This document shows, in pieces, positions 8,529 through 17,959 of a stretch of DNA of 64,000 nucleotides. Source of the stretch: Bacteroidales bacterium (GTDB lineage: Bacteria; Bacteroidota; Bacteroidia; Bacteroidales; VadinHA17); contig JAIPBU010000010.1 in the NCBI GenBank assembly GCA_021738535.1, positions 25,202-89,201 on the forward strand. The letters are read 5' to 3'. The position numbers and the translations under genes were made by a program. Under the pieces are notes generated by a model. The model saw nothing but the letters and a program-made list of their open reading frames with translations, was not told the DNA's origin and searched no databases. How positions within the stretch are numbered: the stretch's first letter is position 1; every line of letters begins with the position of its first letter.

Positions 8529-11500
8529 TTAAAACTGCACATTAAGTCCTACAATAATAGACTTGCTCGGCATGTAAGCGAATGCGCTCTGTGTTCCGGC
8601 AAAGTTATAAGCAGGGTTCATTCCTTCTCTTGCAGTAAACATATAAAGGTTTTCTCCGGTTACAAAAACATCAAGCTGGCCTATTCCGACATTATTCAGA
8701 AGATAATCGGGTAAAGTATAGCTTACAGTTACATTCCTGATGTTCAGGTAATCAGATGACGTAAGGAAATAATCCGAAGTAGCGTACAGGTCGGAGTTGG
8801 CATATTGTAACCTTGGGAAATCTGTAACGTCTCCGGGGTTTCTCCATGAGTTCATAACATCCGGGTGGAAAGACTCACCGGCCGTTGCTTCAAGCATTCC
8901 CTGGTAGTTATAATCTATCATTTCGCCTCCCAGTGAATAGGTAAGCAGGGCGCTTACTGAGAATCCTTTGTAAGTAATTGTATTACCTATAGACCCCTGT
9001 ACATCTGGGAATGCAGATGCTCCTACATAGCCATAGCCAGCAGTGTTACGGTCTTTTGTAAGTACCGGGTCACCGTTTGAGTCATAAGAAAGCTGTGAAC
9101 CGATTACATTACCTTCTTCATCTTCAACATCTTCCCATACATGGAACCTTGTAGCACCGTCAGCAGGGTCAACATCGTAAAATTTTCTCAACCAGAAGTC
9201 ATAGATTGACTGTCCAACGGCCCATCTCTTACTTCCGTTTACGAAAGGCTCAGGGATGTAAGTGATCTCGTTCTTAATCGTAGAAGCCATAAGGCTTAAG
9301 TTCCACCTGAAGTCGTTGGCCCTGATTACGTCACCATTAAGGTTAACCTCAACTCCCCTGTTAAAGAGGGCAGCGATGTTCCTTGGCTGGTCTAAAAGAC
9401 CCATTGATGAAGGCAGTGGCATTTCATACAGCAGGTCGTCAGACTTCCTGTTGTACCATTCAACACTACCGTTGATCCTGTTAAATAATGAAAAATCAAC
9501 AGCAACATCAAAAGTTCTATTTACCTCCCATGTAAGTGCAGTATTACCTACGGTGCTCCAGCGGATACCTGGATGTGTAGCGTTCGGGTAAGTTGAATAA
9601 AGAGCCTGGTAACCATAGGAACCAATATTGTCATTACCAACTTCACCGTATGATGCCCTTAATTTCAGGTTATCTACCCATGTAAGGTTGCTCATGAAGT
9701 TTTCTTCACTTATTCTCCAGCTACCACCTATAGAAAAGAAGTCACCCCATCTTACGCTCTCGTGGAAAGCAGAGGAACCATCCCTACGGTAAGAACCTTC
9801 AATGTAATAAATGTTATTGTAGTTATATTTCAGCCTGGCAAAATACCCTTCGGTAGTTTTGTCAGAGGTATAACTTGTATTTGTTGAAGTATTTACAAAG
9901 TTGTTTAACTCATAAATTCCATTTACAATGAACTGGTTTTTAAAACCTCTCTGGTAAGTATAAGTTCTTGAATAAGCTTCGTGACCGAGTAAAGCTGAGA
10001 AATTATGAACCTCGTTAAAGGTTTTTTCATAATTGATCAACTGGTTGAAGTTAACAGAAGTCCTGGTATAACGTGACTCATCCATCCTTCCGGTTGGGGC
10101 ACCGTCACCAATCTTTGCATTTTCAAAACCTTTATACTGGTAGTTCTGTACATCAATACTACCATTGATTGTTGCAGTAAGCCCATCCATGATAGTGAAT
10201 GTTGCAAAAACCCTGTTACCAAGGTTATTTCTCTTGTACCTGTCACTGTTCCAGTTCAGCTCGGCAATTGCATTTCTTCCCTGGTTAATTGGTCTTGAAT
10301 GAAGGCCACCATCATCATACTGTTTTTCACCTGCTCCGTCAAGGATATAATCTCCTGTGGCCTGGTCTACGAGGAAAACAGGGTAAATAGGAGCAGTCAT
10401 CCTTGCATTCCTGAACGGGTTGGCATATGTTGCAGAGTTTGATGTACCAATGTCACTGTTAATTACAGAAGCATACATATTTGCTCCAATCTGTAACCAG
10501 TCTTTAACATTATAATCAACGTTCAGACGTGTGTTTATACGTTCATAGTCTGACTTGATTGTATATCCTCTCTCATCAAGGTAACCCAGTGAGTAGAAAT
10601 AGCTGGCTTTCTGGCTACCGCCTGACAGGTTCAGGTCGTAGTTCTGCCTGTAACCTGTTTGTTGTGCAGGTTCATACCAGTTCAGATCAGGAAATCCGAC
10701 TTCCGCACTCGGGTTAATTTTACCATCAGCACCAATAATTTCATCATTTGGTGTACCTACAAAAGGATTGTACCTCAGCTGAGAATAAATATTATCATAG
10801 GCATATGCTCTTGCATCTGCTATGTTTGCATCCGCACCTGATGAAAACCTTGACTGTGCAAAGGCTTCAGCCTGTAGCTCATAGTAATCATAGGCATTAA
10901 CTGATTCATAAAATGGCAGTGACTTGTCAATCAGACCACCCTGTGCTTTAAAATTCACGTTCATACTCTCAGTGCCTTTATTCCCTTTTTTGGTAGTAAT
11001 AATAATTACACCATTGGCAGCACGTGAACCATAAAGAGCAGTTGATGAAGCATCTTTGAGTACTGTCATCGACTCAATATCGCTTGGGTTTATACTTGAC
11101 AGGTTACCGGCATACTGGGCTCCATCAAGGATGATGAGCGGAGCGGCCGATGTATTTAATGTACCTACACCACGTATGCGTATACTTGGTGAGCTACCCG
11201 GCTGACCTGAGCCAGAAGTAGTCTGTACACCTGTTGTAGCACCTGTGAGTATCTGACCCACTGAAGAAACAGAGCGTCCCTCAATTTTCTTTGAGTCAAT
11301 AGTGGTAGCGGAACCGGTCAGGGACTCTTTCTTGACCCTTCCGTAAGCTACAACCATTACCTCTTCCAGTCCGAGAACGTCAGGCTGCAGAGCTGCATTG
11401 ACTACAGAACCTTCAATTGGCATTTCAAGTTTTTTCATTCCAACAAATGAAAAAACAATTGTTGTGGCATCTTCCGGAACCTCCAGTGTGTACCTGCCTT

Positions 11501-11672
11501 CGATATCTGATGTTGTACCCACAGTGGAGCCTTTAACATATATCGACACCCCGGGTATTGGCTCGTTATCCTCAGCAGAGGTAACCGTACCGGATACCTG
11601 TCTGGTTTGAGCATGCAGGGCCAAACTACCCATGAGTAGCAGTACCGACAAAATAATCGTAATTTTTTTCAT
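8529..11672 (-). CDS. SusC/RagA family TonB-linked outer-membrane protein
   Basis: This is the outer-membrane channel of the SusCD importer. It has 1047 residues, the usual size, with a signal peptide MKKITIILSVLLLMGSLALHA. A carboxypeptidase-regulatory-like domain (about 25-100, with GTVTSAEDNEPIPGVSIYVKG) is followed by the EEVMVVAYG TonB-box-like segment, a plug (about 115-220, with PSIRIRGVGTLN, SDIESMTVLKDASSTALYGSRAANG) and a barrel ending SIIVGLNVQF with the terminal aromatic typical of Bam clients. There is no STN domain, so no FecR control is expected. It is transcribed first in the operon, with susD next. Confidence 0.95.
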   Translation of the reverse strand: MKKITIILSVLLLMGSLALHAQTRQVSGTVTSAEDNEPIPGVSIYVKGSTVGTTSDIEGRYTLEVPEDATTIVFSFVGMKKLEMPIEGSVVNAALQPDVLGLEEVMVVAYGRVKKESLTGSATTIDSKKIEGRSVSSVGQILTGATTGVQTTSGSGQPGSSPSIRIRGVGTLNTSAAPLIILDGAQYAGNLSSINPSDIESMTVLKDASSTALYGSRAANGVIIITTKKGNKGTESMNVNFKAQGGLIDKSLPFYESVNAYDYYELQAEAFAQSRFSSGADANIADARAYAYDNIYSQLRYNPFVGTPNDEIIGADGKINPSAEVGFPDLNWYEPAQQTGYRQNYDLNLSGGSQKASYFYSLGYLDERGYTIKSDYERINTRLNVDYNVKDWLQIGANMYASVINSDIGTSNSATYANPFRNARMTAPIYPVFLVDQATGDYILDGAGEKQYDDGGLHSRPINQGRNAIAELNWNSDRYKRNNLGNRVFATFTIMDGLTATINGSIDVQNYQYKGFENAKIGDGAPTGRMDESRYTRTSVNFNQLINYEKTFNEVHNFSALLGHEAYSRTYTYQRGFKNQFIVNGIYELNNFVNTSTNTSYTSDKTTEGYFARLKYNYNNIYYIEGSYRRDGSSAFHESVRWGDFFSIGGSWRISEENFMSNLTWVDNLKLRASYGEVGNDNIGSYGYQALYSTYPNATHPGIRWSTVGNTALTWEVNRTFDVAVDFSLFNRINGSVEWYNRKSDDLLYEMPLPSSMGLLDQPRNIAALFNRGVEVNLNGDVIRANDFRWNLSLMASTIKNEITYIPEPFVNGSKRWAVGQSIYDFWLRKFYDVDPADGATRFHVWEDVEDEEGNVIGSQLSYDSNGDPVLTKDRNTAGYGYVGASAFPDVQGSIGNTITYKGFSVSALLTYSLGGEMIDYNYQGMLEATAGESFHPDVMNSWRNPGDVTDFPRLQYANSDLYATSDYFLTSSDYLNIRNVTVSYTLPDYLLNNVGIGQLDVFVTGENLYMFTAREGMNPAYNFAGTQSAFAYMPSKSIIVGLNVQF

Positions 11673-11840
11673 AGAAATAGATTTAAGTTAATTTAAGTGT
11701 GTTTAGGTAAAATATTCATTTTTAAAGTTAATATCATATATAAGGGGGGGTAGGGGTGTTAATTGGGTATTTTACTTTCTTTCCTGGCTATTAATGGTCT
11801 ACAAGCATATAATTCAACAAAATTTTATGTATAAAATTAA

Positions 11841-11864
11841 ACTGGTAACAATAAGTTTACCAGT
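11841..11864 (-). promoter_or_regulatory. Stem-loop in the susC leader (attenuator or upstream terminator)
   Basis: ACTGGTAA pairs perfectly with TTACCAGT around an 8-base loop. On the minus strand it is followed by TTTAATTTTA, which resembles an intrinsic terminator. It lies about 48 bp downstream of the candidate susC promoter and 169 bp before the start codon. It either ends transcription from the CPBP gene or acts as an attenuator. Confidence 0.4.
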
Positions 11865-11911
11865 CTAACTGTATTTAAAGATTGACAATAATAGATTATT
11901 TCTTCGAATTA

Positions 11912-11940
11912 CAAAAATAAACACTCATGTTATTTAGCAA
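11912..11940 (-). promoter_or_regulatory. Candidate susCD promoter
   Basis: On the minus strand TTG (11940-11938) is spaced 18 bp from TATTTTTG (11919-11912), matching the Bacteroidetes -33/-7 pattern. The implied leader is about 235 nt long. Confidence 0.45.
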
Positions 11941-11978
11941 TATCTGCTCTGTTAAGTGGCAAATATGATCTAAAATGA

Positions 11979-12680
11979 TCAGAACCATGCAAATAATTCC
12001 AGCCACAGGTCGCGGCCCAGTACGTAAAAAATAATAAAAGAAGCTACAAAACCATGTACAAGCCCTAGAGCAAGCAGGTTTTTCCACCTGAACCATGCCA
12101 GCAGGAAGAGGATCTCCATGATGAGGGTGAAAATCATCAGGAAAAAAGAAGGGTAATGAATTGCACTGAAAAGCAGAGATGTAATAAGTATTACCTGGGT
12201 CTTTGAAAGATTCACTTTTTCAAGCTCCGTCAGGTTGCCGGCGATCAGTATTAACATGATATACTGCTGGAATAGTCCCCAAAAGGGATAAAGAAAGATT
12301 ACGGGTATGAACCTCCAGTTAAGTATGTTAACATCATTCCTGCCACTGCCGTAAACAAGGCTGGCAATAATGCATACCAGGATAAATGGAAGCAGGAATA
12401 CAAGGGTGGACCTGAAACCATCCATTGTGAAGCCCCATTTTTTAATCAGTGATTTATCGCTTACATACCTGTAAATAATATAACCTATCCAGAAAAAGCT
12501 GATCCCTGTGATATAAAATGCCACCATGTTCAGCCACTCCATCATAATATATTTAAGGGCAGCCGTTACCAGGATCCCGCTAAGTTCGAAACTGACATAT
12601 CCGGATGAGCGGCTTTCCTTTATGCCATGTCCCCTGAAAACATCAGAATAGTAGGATGATATGTCATTTATTATATTCAA
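11979..12680 (-). CDS. CPBP/Abi-type intramembrane protein lacking the catalytic glutamates
   Basis: The 233-residue protein has about six to seven membrane segments. It shows the CPBP intramembrane-protease layout: motif 1 (FWGLFQQYIM, 134-142), motif 2 (LLFSAIHYPSF, His175) and motif 3 (ALGLVHGFVAS, His209). Active CPBP proteases carry a Glu-Glu pair in motif 1; here it is Gln138-Gln139, while the two histidines remain. It may therefore be inactive or use different chemistry. It begins 8 bp after the PD40 lipoprotein gene on the same strand. No bacteriocin genes are nearby, so its role is unknown. Confidence 0.75.
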   Translation of the reverse strand: MNIINDISSYYSDVFRGHGIKESRSSGYVSFELSGILVTAALKYIMMEWLNMVAFYITGISFFWIGYIIYRYVSDKSLIKKWGFTMDGFRSTLVFLLPFILVCIIASLVYGSGRNDVNILNWRFIPVIFLYPFWGLFQQYIMLILIAGNLTELEKVNLSKTQVILITSLLFSAIHYPSFFLMIFTLIMEILFLLAWFRWKNLLALGLVHGFVASFIIFYVLGRDLWLELFAWF

Positions 12681-12688
12681 ATTGCTGA

Positions 12689-13711
12689 TTAATATTTACC
12701 CATACTTTCAATTCCTGCATAATAAAGATCAAAGCCTCCTTTACCTGAAGGCCTGTTGGATGAAAAGATCATCATATCCCTTTCATAATCCACCATGTCA
12801 TTTAGTATTATAGGTCTGTATTCATCATACGAGGAATTAATACCTGGTCCAAAGTTAACCGGCTCCGACCATGTTCCTTCATCATAAATTGAGTAATAAA
12901 GGTCATATCCGCCTTCACCACCCGGCCTGTCAGAAGCAAATACCATGACGTTAAGATAAATATACGGACATTTATCATTATACCCGCTTGATAGTGTACT
13001 CTGCATGTCAATTTCCCGGCTACTGTTATCACTTAGTTCTGTAACAATAAATTCAACACTGCGGTTAAGTGAGGCGGAATAAATGTTATAAGTGTCTCCG
13101 TCACGGTCAGAACAGAAATATATATTGCTGTAATTCATGTCAAATGAAGGGTAGAGGTCATTATATTCTGAATTGAGAAAGCTTATTTCTTCCCGGCTGC
13201 TAAAACCTTCAGGTTCATTTTTGTATGTGAAATTTATCTGATAATTGCCTGTGCTGTCAGTGGCAAACATAAACAGGTAATTATATTCACTGCTGTACCT
13301 TGCCTGATCAACAATAAAATACGGACCCAGCTCATTGCCGGAAGTATTAATACTGTCAAGTACGTCTTCATATGTTTGATATTCATCAATGTATGAACTG
13401 TAATTGTCATATGTATTGCCAACTGTCAGTATCCCGGTATTCTTATTCCAGTTAATGTTCATTGGTTCATAGACTATGTCAAAGTTGCCTCCTTCAGTGC
13501 TGCGATTTGAGGAAAAGCAGAAGGGGATAAGCGTTCCAAGGCTTGGAGCAGTGGAATTGTAATCATCATATTCAGTGTTGAAAGATTCAAGGTTGACGGG
13601 TGACTCAGGTAACTCTCCCTTTGGGTATTTATAATCTTCCCAGCAGGAGGTAGTAAGAAAAGCGAGGAGTATCAGGGTGATGATCTTATTCATGGTATTA
13701 TTTTTTTTCAT
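12689..13711 (-). CDS. PD40 (WD40-like beta-propeller) lipoprotein
   Basis: I chose the start at 13711 (MKKNNTMNKIITLILL), 340 residues, because it gives a proper lipoprotein leader with lipobox TTSC (Cys23). A longer frame upstream to 13783 would spoil the leader, and ATG 13693 is equally possible. PD40 blades are marked by repeated FSSNR, YFCSDRDGDTYNIY, FASDRPGGEGGYDLYYS and FSSNRPSGKGGFDLYY. Such propellers occur in the OmpA-linked and gliding/secretion proteins of Bacteroidetes and may bind peptidoglycan or partner proteins. The acidic, Tyr/Ser-rich middle is typical of a surface lipoprotein. Probably cotranscribed with the CPBP gene downstream. Confidence 0.8.
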   Translation of the reverse strand: MKKNNTMNKIITLILLAFLTTSCWEDYKYPKGELPESPVNLESFNTEYDDYNSTAPSLGTLIPFCFSSNRSTEGGNFDIVYEPMNINWNKNTGILTVGNTYDNYSSYIDEYQTYEDVLDSINTSGNELGPYFIVDQARYSSEYNYLFMFATDSTGNYQINFTYKNEPEGFSSREEISFLNSEYNDLYPSFDMNYSNIYFCSDRDGDTYNIYSASLNRSVEFIVTELSDNSSREIDMQSTLSSGYNDKCPYIYLNVMVFASDRPGGEGGYDLYYSIYDEGTWSEPVNFGPGINSSYDEYRPIILNDMVDYERDMMIFSSNRPSGKGGFDLYYAGIESMGKY

Positions 13712-13823
13712 TAGTTCACCGCAAAATAAGGGCCAAAATATGAGGAATAAAAATTTTTTTGCCAGACATATTGCTCTCCACAAAGCATTTCAGGCTTTGA
13801 CGGAGACAGGTTACCGGTATAGC

Positions 13824-14558
13824 TTACTGCTTCAGTGCTGCCTTGCTGAAGATATACTCCGGTATATCCTGGTTGAATTTAATGTCTGTTATTTTAAACT
13901 CAGTTCCTTCTCCCTGTTTCATCATATCTTTATATACGATAACCATGGGGTACCATCTACCGTCAACCCTTGTTATGTCACTCATTATTGAACGTTTAAG
14001 CAGCTGGCCGCTTTTAGCGAACAGTTCCTCTTTAAGGGGCACATACCTTTCCCTGTCTATCCATATTTTGCGGCTTGCATAAGCAATATCCGGTACCGTG
14101 GCCTCTAATTCGAGAACCCATGTTTGCCTGCCATCAATTTCCTCATTGCCGGTCAGCTCCGCAGAATACACATCAGTCAGCTTCCTGTCGTCCATCATAT
14201 CTTCATACGACAGGTCTGAGCCCATAACCGACTGCCGCAGCATATGACCTGATATCTGTATTATCCTGTCTGTGGTGGGGGAGTATATCCATAACTGATC
14301 TTCCAGCTTAAGCATCTTGGTCCCCTCTTCACGAGGAGGTGAGAGGTATTCTGTGAATGATTTTTTGTCGCCCACGGTATATGACACTGATGTTATTGTT
14401 CTGCTGGCACGCCGTCCGTGAATGGTCATCTGCGATTCAACAACCTGGTTCTCTGCTGACATGTTTTTATCAACCCTGTTGATAATTTCATCTGCTGTGG
14501 GCTGGGCATATGCGGCTACGGAAAATACTGATAATAATATTACTATAACTTTTTTCAT
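13824..14558 (-). CDS. LolA-like outer-membrane lipoprotein-sorting protein
   Basis: The 244-residue periplasmic protein has a signal peptide (MKKVIVILLSVFSVAAYAQ) and the LolA_like fold signature: PTADEIINRVDKNM, an AENQVVESQMTIHGRRASRT strand, LSPPREEGTKMLKLEDQLWIYSP, the MGSDLSYEDMMDDRKL block and KIWIDRERYVPLKEELF. Members of this group travel with LolCDE/MacB-type or RND-type exporters and carry lipid or lipoprotein cargo across the periplasm. It is encoded 131 bp after the second FtsX-type permease, supporting a shared pathway. Confidence 0.85.
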   Translation of the reverse strand: MKKVIVILLSVFSVAAYAQPTADEIINRVDKNMSAENQVVESQMTIHGRRASRTITSVSYTVGDKKSFTEYLSPPREEGTKMLKLEDQLWIYSPTTDRIIQISGHMLRQSVMGSDLSYEDMMDDRKLTDVYSAELTGNEEIDGRQTWVLELEATVPDIAYASRKIWIDRERYVPLKEELFAKSGQLLKRSIMSDITRVDGRWYPMVIVYKDMMKQGEGTEFKITDIKFNQDIPEYIFSKAALKQ

Positions 14559-14689
14559 CTTTTTGGATCTAATTTAATTTTACCTTTATGTCTGTTTATA
14601 CGCATTTCAAGTTTCATTCAGTTTATATATAAGGTTGCTCTGCCGTTTGTTATTCAATTCATAAATAATGATAATAGCCAGGCACATCA

Positions 14690-15970
14690 TCATGTTTCCA
14701 GTTCCTTAAAGAGCTGTGCCGTTTTTCTTTTGTATATGCCTATCCCTGCAAGCATGGTTCCTGTAACGGTTGAGAGTACCCCGGGAATGAATCCTATATA
14801 AAAATCGGGGGGTGTTATCCTTGCCCTGACAACATCAGGCATCATGACCCCGGTGGTGGCATTTTTTGTAAACTCACTGATATCCAGTCCGTATGTTTGC
14901 ATCAGCCAGGAGAGGCCGAGGCCGAATGCTGTTCCAATGATGGTACCGGCAAAGCCTATCATTACGGATTCGTAGATCATGGTTTTGTAGATATGTCCTT
15001 TTTCTTCTCCTATGGCCAGCCTGATGCCAATTTCGCCATAGCGTCGCAATCCGCCCAGCAGACCTGCATTCCAGAGCACCAGGGACATGGCCACAATAAA
15101 TATAAATGTGATGATGAATCCCATGCTTTTTGACATATCAACATATATTGACAGTCCTTCCTGGTCTCTCAGGCGCAGCATCACCGGTGCGTATTCATCA
15201 TTCTCATCAGTGTATTTGTCTTCAAACTTCCTGACAACAGGAGCGGCAGTCTCATCTTCATAATAACCCGAGTCGAAAAGGCCCAATATTTCACCTGCAG
15301 CATCATCCATATTAAGTGCATGCTGCACATCCTGCAGGTCGGCAATAACTGTGCCCCTGTCCATTCCTGTATTCCCAAAGCGCACCGTTCCTGCCACCCT
15401 GAAATTAAATATGGCCATTCCACCGTTCATTGTTGATCCTATAAGGGTTACATCCTTCGCAGGACCGGTATCCAGCTTCCGGGAGAAGTCCTCACTGAGC
15501 AATACCTCGCCTTCAGAGTCTGGCATGCTGCCCCTGACCAGTGATCTTTCCAGGTTAAGCCGCCGGGCTTCGTCCGAGCCAGGGGAGAAAAGATCCAGTC
15601 CTATACCCATTGCCGGCCCCTGGCTTTTTGTTTCTCCGTTCTCGTCAGGCACATCTATCAGTCCGCCAAACTTAATGCGGCTCACCCATTCTATATCCGG
15701 GAAGTCGTTCCTTAGATTCTTTTTAAGTTCACTCACATTTGTAAGAGCCAGGTCGTTGGGTGCCTGGCTCATATTATCGCTATAGGCCTTTGTCATTACC
15801 TTAACATGACCGGTATTGAAGCGAGCAGTCTGCTCTATCATATCTACCATTATGCCGTTGATGTAGCCACGCATAAACACAGCCAGCATCACACCTATGG
15901 CTACCACTATCAGGGGAAGCAGGCTCCTGCTTTTATCCCGAAACAGTCCTTTCAGTAAAAATTTTATCAT
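14690..15970 (-). CDS. ABC exporter permease, FtsX/MacB type (second)
   Basis: The 426-residue inner-membrane protein has one N-terminal membrane segment (SRSLLPLIVVAIGVMLAVF), a large periplasmic MacB-like domain (about 45-270, with EWVSRIKFGG and GEVLLSEDFSRKL) and an FtsX domain with three C-terminal segments (about 280-420, with GEIGIRLAIGEEKGHI). Its start overlaps the stop of the preceding permease by 4 bp, so the two probably form a heterodimer served by the ATPase at 17.2-17.9 kb. This resembles the LolCDE arrangement of two different permeases with one ATPase. Confidence 0.9.
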   Translation of the reverse strand: MIKFLLKGLFRDKSRSLLPLIVVAIGVMLAVFMRGYINGIMVDMIEQTARFNTGHVKVMTKAYSDNMSQAPNDLALTNVSELKKNLRNDFPDIEWVSRIKFGGLIDVPDENGETKSQGPAMGIGLDLFSPGSDEARRLNLERSLVRGSMPDSEGEVLLSEDFSRKLDTGPAKDVTLIGSTMNGGMAIFNFRVAGTVRFGNTGMDRGTVIADLQDVQHALNMDDAAGEILGLFDSGYYEDETAAPVVRKFEDKYTDENDEYAPVMLRLRDQEGLSIYVDMSKSMGFIITFIFIVAMSLVLWNAGLLGGLRRYGEIGIRLAIGEEKGHIYKTMIYESVMIGFAGTIIGTAFGLGLSWLMQTYGLDISEFTKNATTGVMMPDVVRARITPPDFYIGFIPGVLSTVTGTMLAGIGIYKRKTAQLFKELET

Positions 15971-17142
15971 TGTAATTTCCCCCTTAAAGCTTCTGTTGGA
16001 TTCATTTTTGCTATTTTTCTTGAAGGCCAGTAGCTGACTATTGTTGTTGCCACCAGCACCAGTATGGTAGTTCCGGCTATCAGGCCGAGGCTGTATGCCG
16101 GGTACATGGTCTCTGCCATGGCAAAGCCGTAATCAGCCGAGGAGACACCAAGGGATATACCCTTGTTGGCAAACCATATAAGAAAGGGTATGCCGTATAC
16201 AGCTCCTACCAGGGCAGCGAGAATGGCGTGCATGGCGCCTTCAACGGTAAAGAGTCCTACTACTCCGCGCCTTGTATAGCCAAGGGCGATATATGTACCG
16301 ATCTCCTTTTGCCGCCTGAAAATGGACAGCACCTGTGTGTCGAAGATAGCCAGCAGAGCCAGGATCAGCAGTATGATATAGAATATTGATTGTCCCACTG
16401 ATTTTGTCTTAATCATCTCTTCTATATCACTTACCAGTTCATCGAATGTCATAAGCTTCCATTCTCCCGTATCCTGCCTTGCTTTTTCCCTGTTGCGGAA
16501 AGTCAATGTTGTTGCTTCGCCGGGCATTAACAGCATCGATTGCAGGCTGTCGAGCGGTATCCACACCTGACTGACATCCACTGTGGGCACATTGGTGGTA
16601 AAGATTCCGGTTATGAATATGTCAGCAGCGTCAAAGGTGCCGTTCGCATCGCGCCAGCGCATAGTTATGTAGTCCCCTATCTCCAGTTTTTTGGTCTTGG
16701 CCATATTTGAACCTATCACTGCCGGTATGGCGGCTACCGCAGTGTCCAGTTTATTAGTGGGCAGCTTCAGTAGTGTTTGTTCAGGATCAATACCTTTTAT
16801 CAGTATTGACTGCATCCTGCCCTGTGGATATATTGTACCGCGGGTCATAAGTACGGGAACCATATCCCCCTGTTCTATTTCAGGGGTGAATTCCCCTGGT
16901 ACCGGTGCATGTGATTCTTCCAGTGTAAATGCATCATAGGGGTCATAATCTTCGTGCCAGTACTGTCCGCCTCCTATTTCCCATTCGGTCATGTCGTTCT
17001 TTGCCTGCCGGTCCCAGCCTACAAGGATCCCTTTGACTGCAATTATAATAACAAAGGAGAAAGACAGCACAATGACATTGAGCCAGGTTCGTAAACCTGC
17101 CCCAATGAGGTTTTTAAATGCCAGTTTAATTGCCAGTTTCAT
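15967..17142 (-). CDS. ABC exporter permease, FtsX/MacB type (first)
   Basis: The 391-residue protein has the same architecture as its neighbour: N-terminal membrane segment (TWLNVIVLSFSFVIIIAVKG), periplasmic domain with VLMTRGTIYPQGRMQSILIKG and MRWRDANGTFDAADIFITG, and an FtsX domain with RRQKEIGTYIALGYTRRGV and the ending PTEALRGKLQ. It lies 71 bp after the ATPase gene and overlaps the second permease. Partner of the ATPase in exporting hydrophobic or lipidated cargo from the inner membrane, by family knowledge. Confidence 0.9.
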   Translation of the reverse strand: MKLAIKLAFKNLIGAGLRTWLNVIVLSFSFVIIIAVKGILVGWDRQAKNDMTEWEIGGGQYWHEDYDPYDAFTLEESHAPVPGEFTPEIEQGDMVPVLMTRGTIYPQGRMQSILIKGIDPEQTLLKLPTNKLDTAVAAIPAVIGSNMAKTKKLEIGDYITMRWRDANGTFDAADIFITGIFTTNVPTVDVSQVWIPLDSLQSMLLMPGEATTLTFRNREKARQDTGEWKLMTFDELVSDIEEMIKTKSVGQSIFYIILLILALLAIFDTQVLSIFRRQKEIGTYIALGYTRRGVVGLFTVEGAMHAILAALVGAVYGIPFLIWFANKGISLGVSSADYGFAMAETMYPAYSLGLIAGTTILVLVATTIVSYWPSRKIAKMNPTEALRGKLQ

Positions 17143-17213
17143 ATGCTTGTTTTTTTATTCTTTTTAACCCGTTTATATGTATTATGCAGTTTTTCTTTAC
17201 TGCCATCAGCCCC

Positions 17214-17918
17214 TCACTTATCATTTTTCGCTGTTTCAATCTTATCAATCATCCCATCCCTGAGGTATATCTTTCTCTTCAGGTATGCTATCACTTTTTC
17301 ATCGTGCGTGGCAAACAGGAAGGTTGTTTTCAGTTCCTCATTAAGCTTTTCCATGGTCTGTAATATATTATGAGAATTGGCTGCATCGAGGTTTGCAGTT
17401 GGTTCATCTGCCAGCACAAGAGACGGCTTTTTGACCATAGCGCGAGCAATAGCCACTCTCTGGCATTCACCACCTGAAAGCTGTGGTGGTTTCTGCTTTA
17501 TTTTGTCGGTCAGGCCAACCCAATCCAGTGCGTCATATACCATCTTTTTACGCTCTGAACTGCTGTATTTGAGTAGCAGCAGCGGCAGCTCAACATTCTC
17601 GAAGACAGTATGTACCTGCAGCAGGTTATATGTCTGAAAAATAAATCCCAGGCTTTGCTTACGAAGCCTCGCCGCTTCTTTGGCGCTTAACTGGCCTACT
17701 GATTGATCCATTACAATTGCCTGACCCTCGGTTGGACTGTCAAGTGATCCAATGATGTTAAGAAGTGTTGTCTTGCCGGATCCGCTGGGCCCGATAAGGC
17801 CGCTGAACTCACCGGTGATAAGCTCCAGGTCGATATCCTTTAGTGCCGTGAACTCACTCTTACCCATGGGAAACCGTTTGGTGAGCTTTTCTGTTTTGAT
17901 AATCAGATTGTTTTGCAT
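17214..17918 (-). CDS. ABC transporter ATPase, LolD/MacB type
   Basis: The 234-residue ATPase has Walker A GPSGSGKTT, the Q-loop region FIFQTYNLLQVHTVFENVELPLLL, signature LSGGECQRVAIARAM, Walker B LVLADEPTANLD and the H-loop FATHDEKV. Length and motifs match the LolD/MacB/FtsE class that powers non-canonical exporters. It is followed by the two FtsX-type permeases and preceded by an outer-membrane barrel gene (41 bp gap). Confidence 0.95.
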   Translation of the reverse strand: MQNNLIIKTEKLTKRFPMGKSEFTALKDIDLELITGEFSGLIGPSGSGKTTLLNIIGSLDSPTEGQAIVMDQSVGQLSAKEAARLRKQSLGFIFQTYNLLQVHTVFENVELPLLLLKYSSSERKKMVYDALDWVGLTDKIKQKPPQLSGGECQRVAIARAMVKKPSLVLADEPTANLDAANSHNILQTMEKLNEELKTTFLFATHDEKVIAYLKRKIYLRDGMIDKIETAKNDK

Positions 17919-17959
17919 TTTCTTGTTATTACTGTTTTGAGTATCTGTTTGTATTTTTT

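Larger units (their letters stand above)
11673..11978. other. Long AT-rich leader region of susC
   Basis: These 306 bases hold no gene. They contain a candidate promoter (11912-11940), a stem-loop (11841-11864) and, nearer to the start codon, an unusual G tract on the plus strand (11743-11756: seven G, TA, four G), which is C-rich in the susC transcript. Confidence 0.6.

Noticed and set aside
9262..9591. Open frame antisense to susC
   Set aside because: It lies wholly inside the barrel-coding part of susC and has no recognisable motif.
6912..11672. Polysaccharide utilisation locus
   Set aside because: A susCD pair is present, but no carbohydrate-active enzyme or sensor regulator adjoins it, so a substrate class cannot be named.
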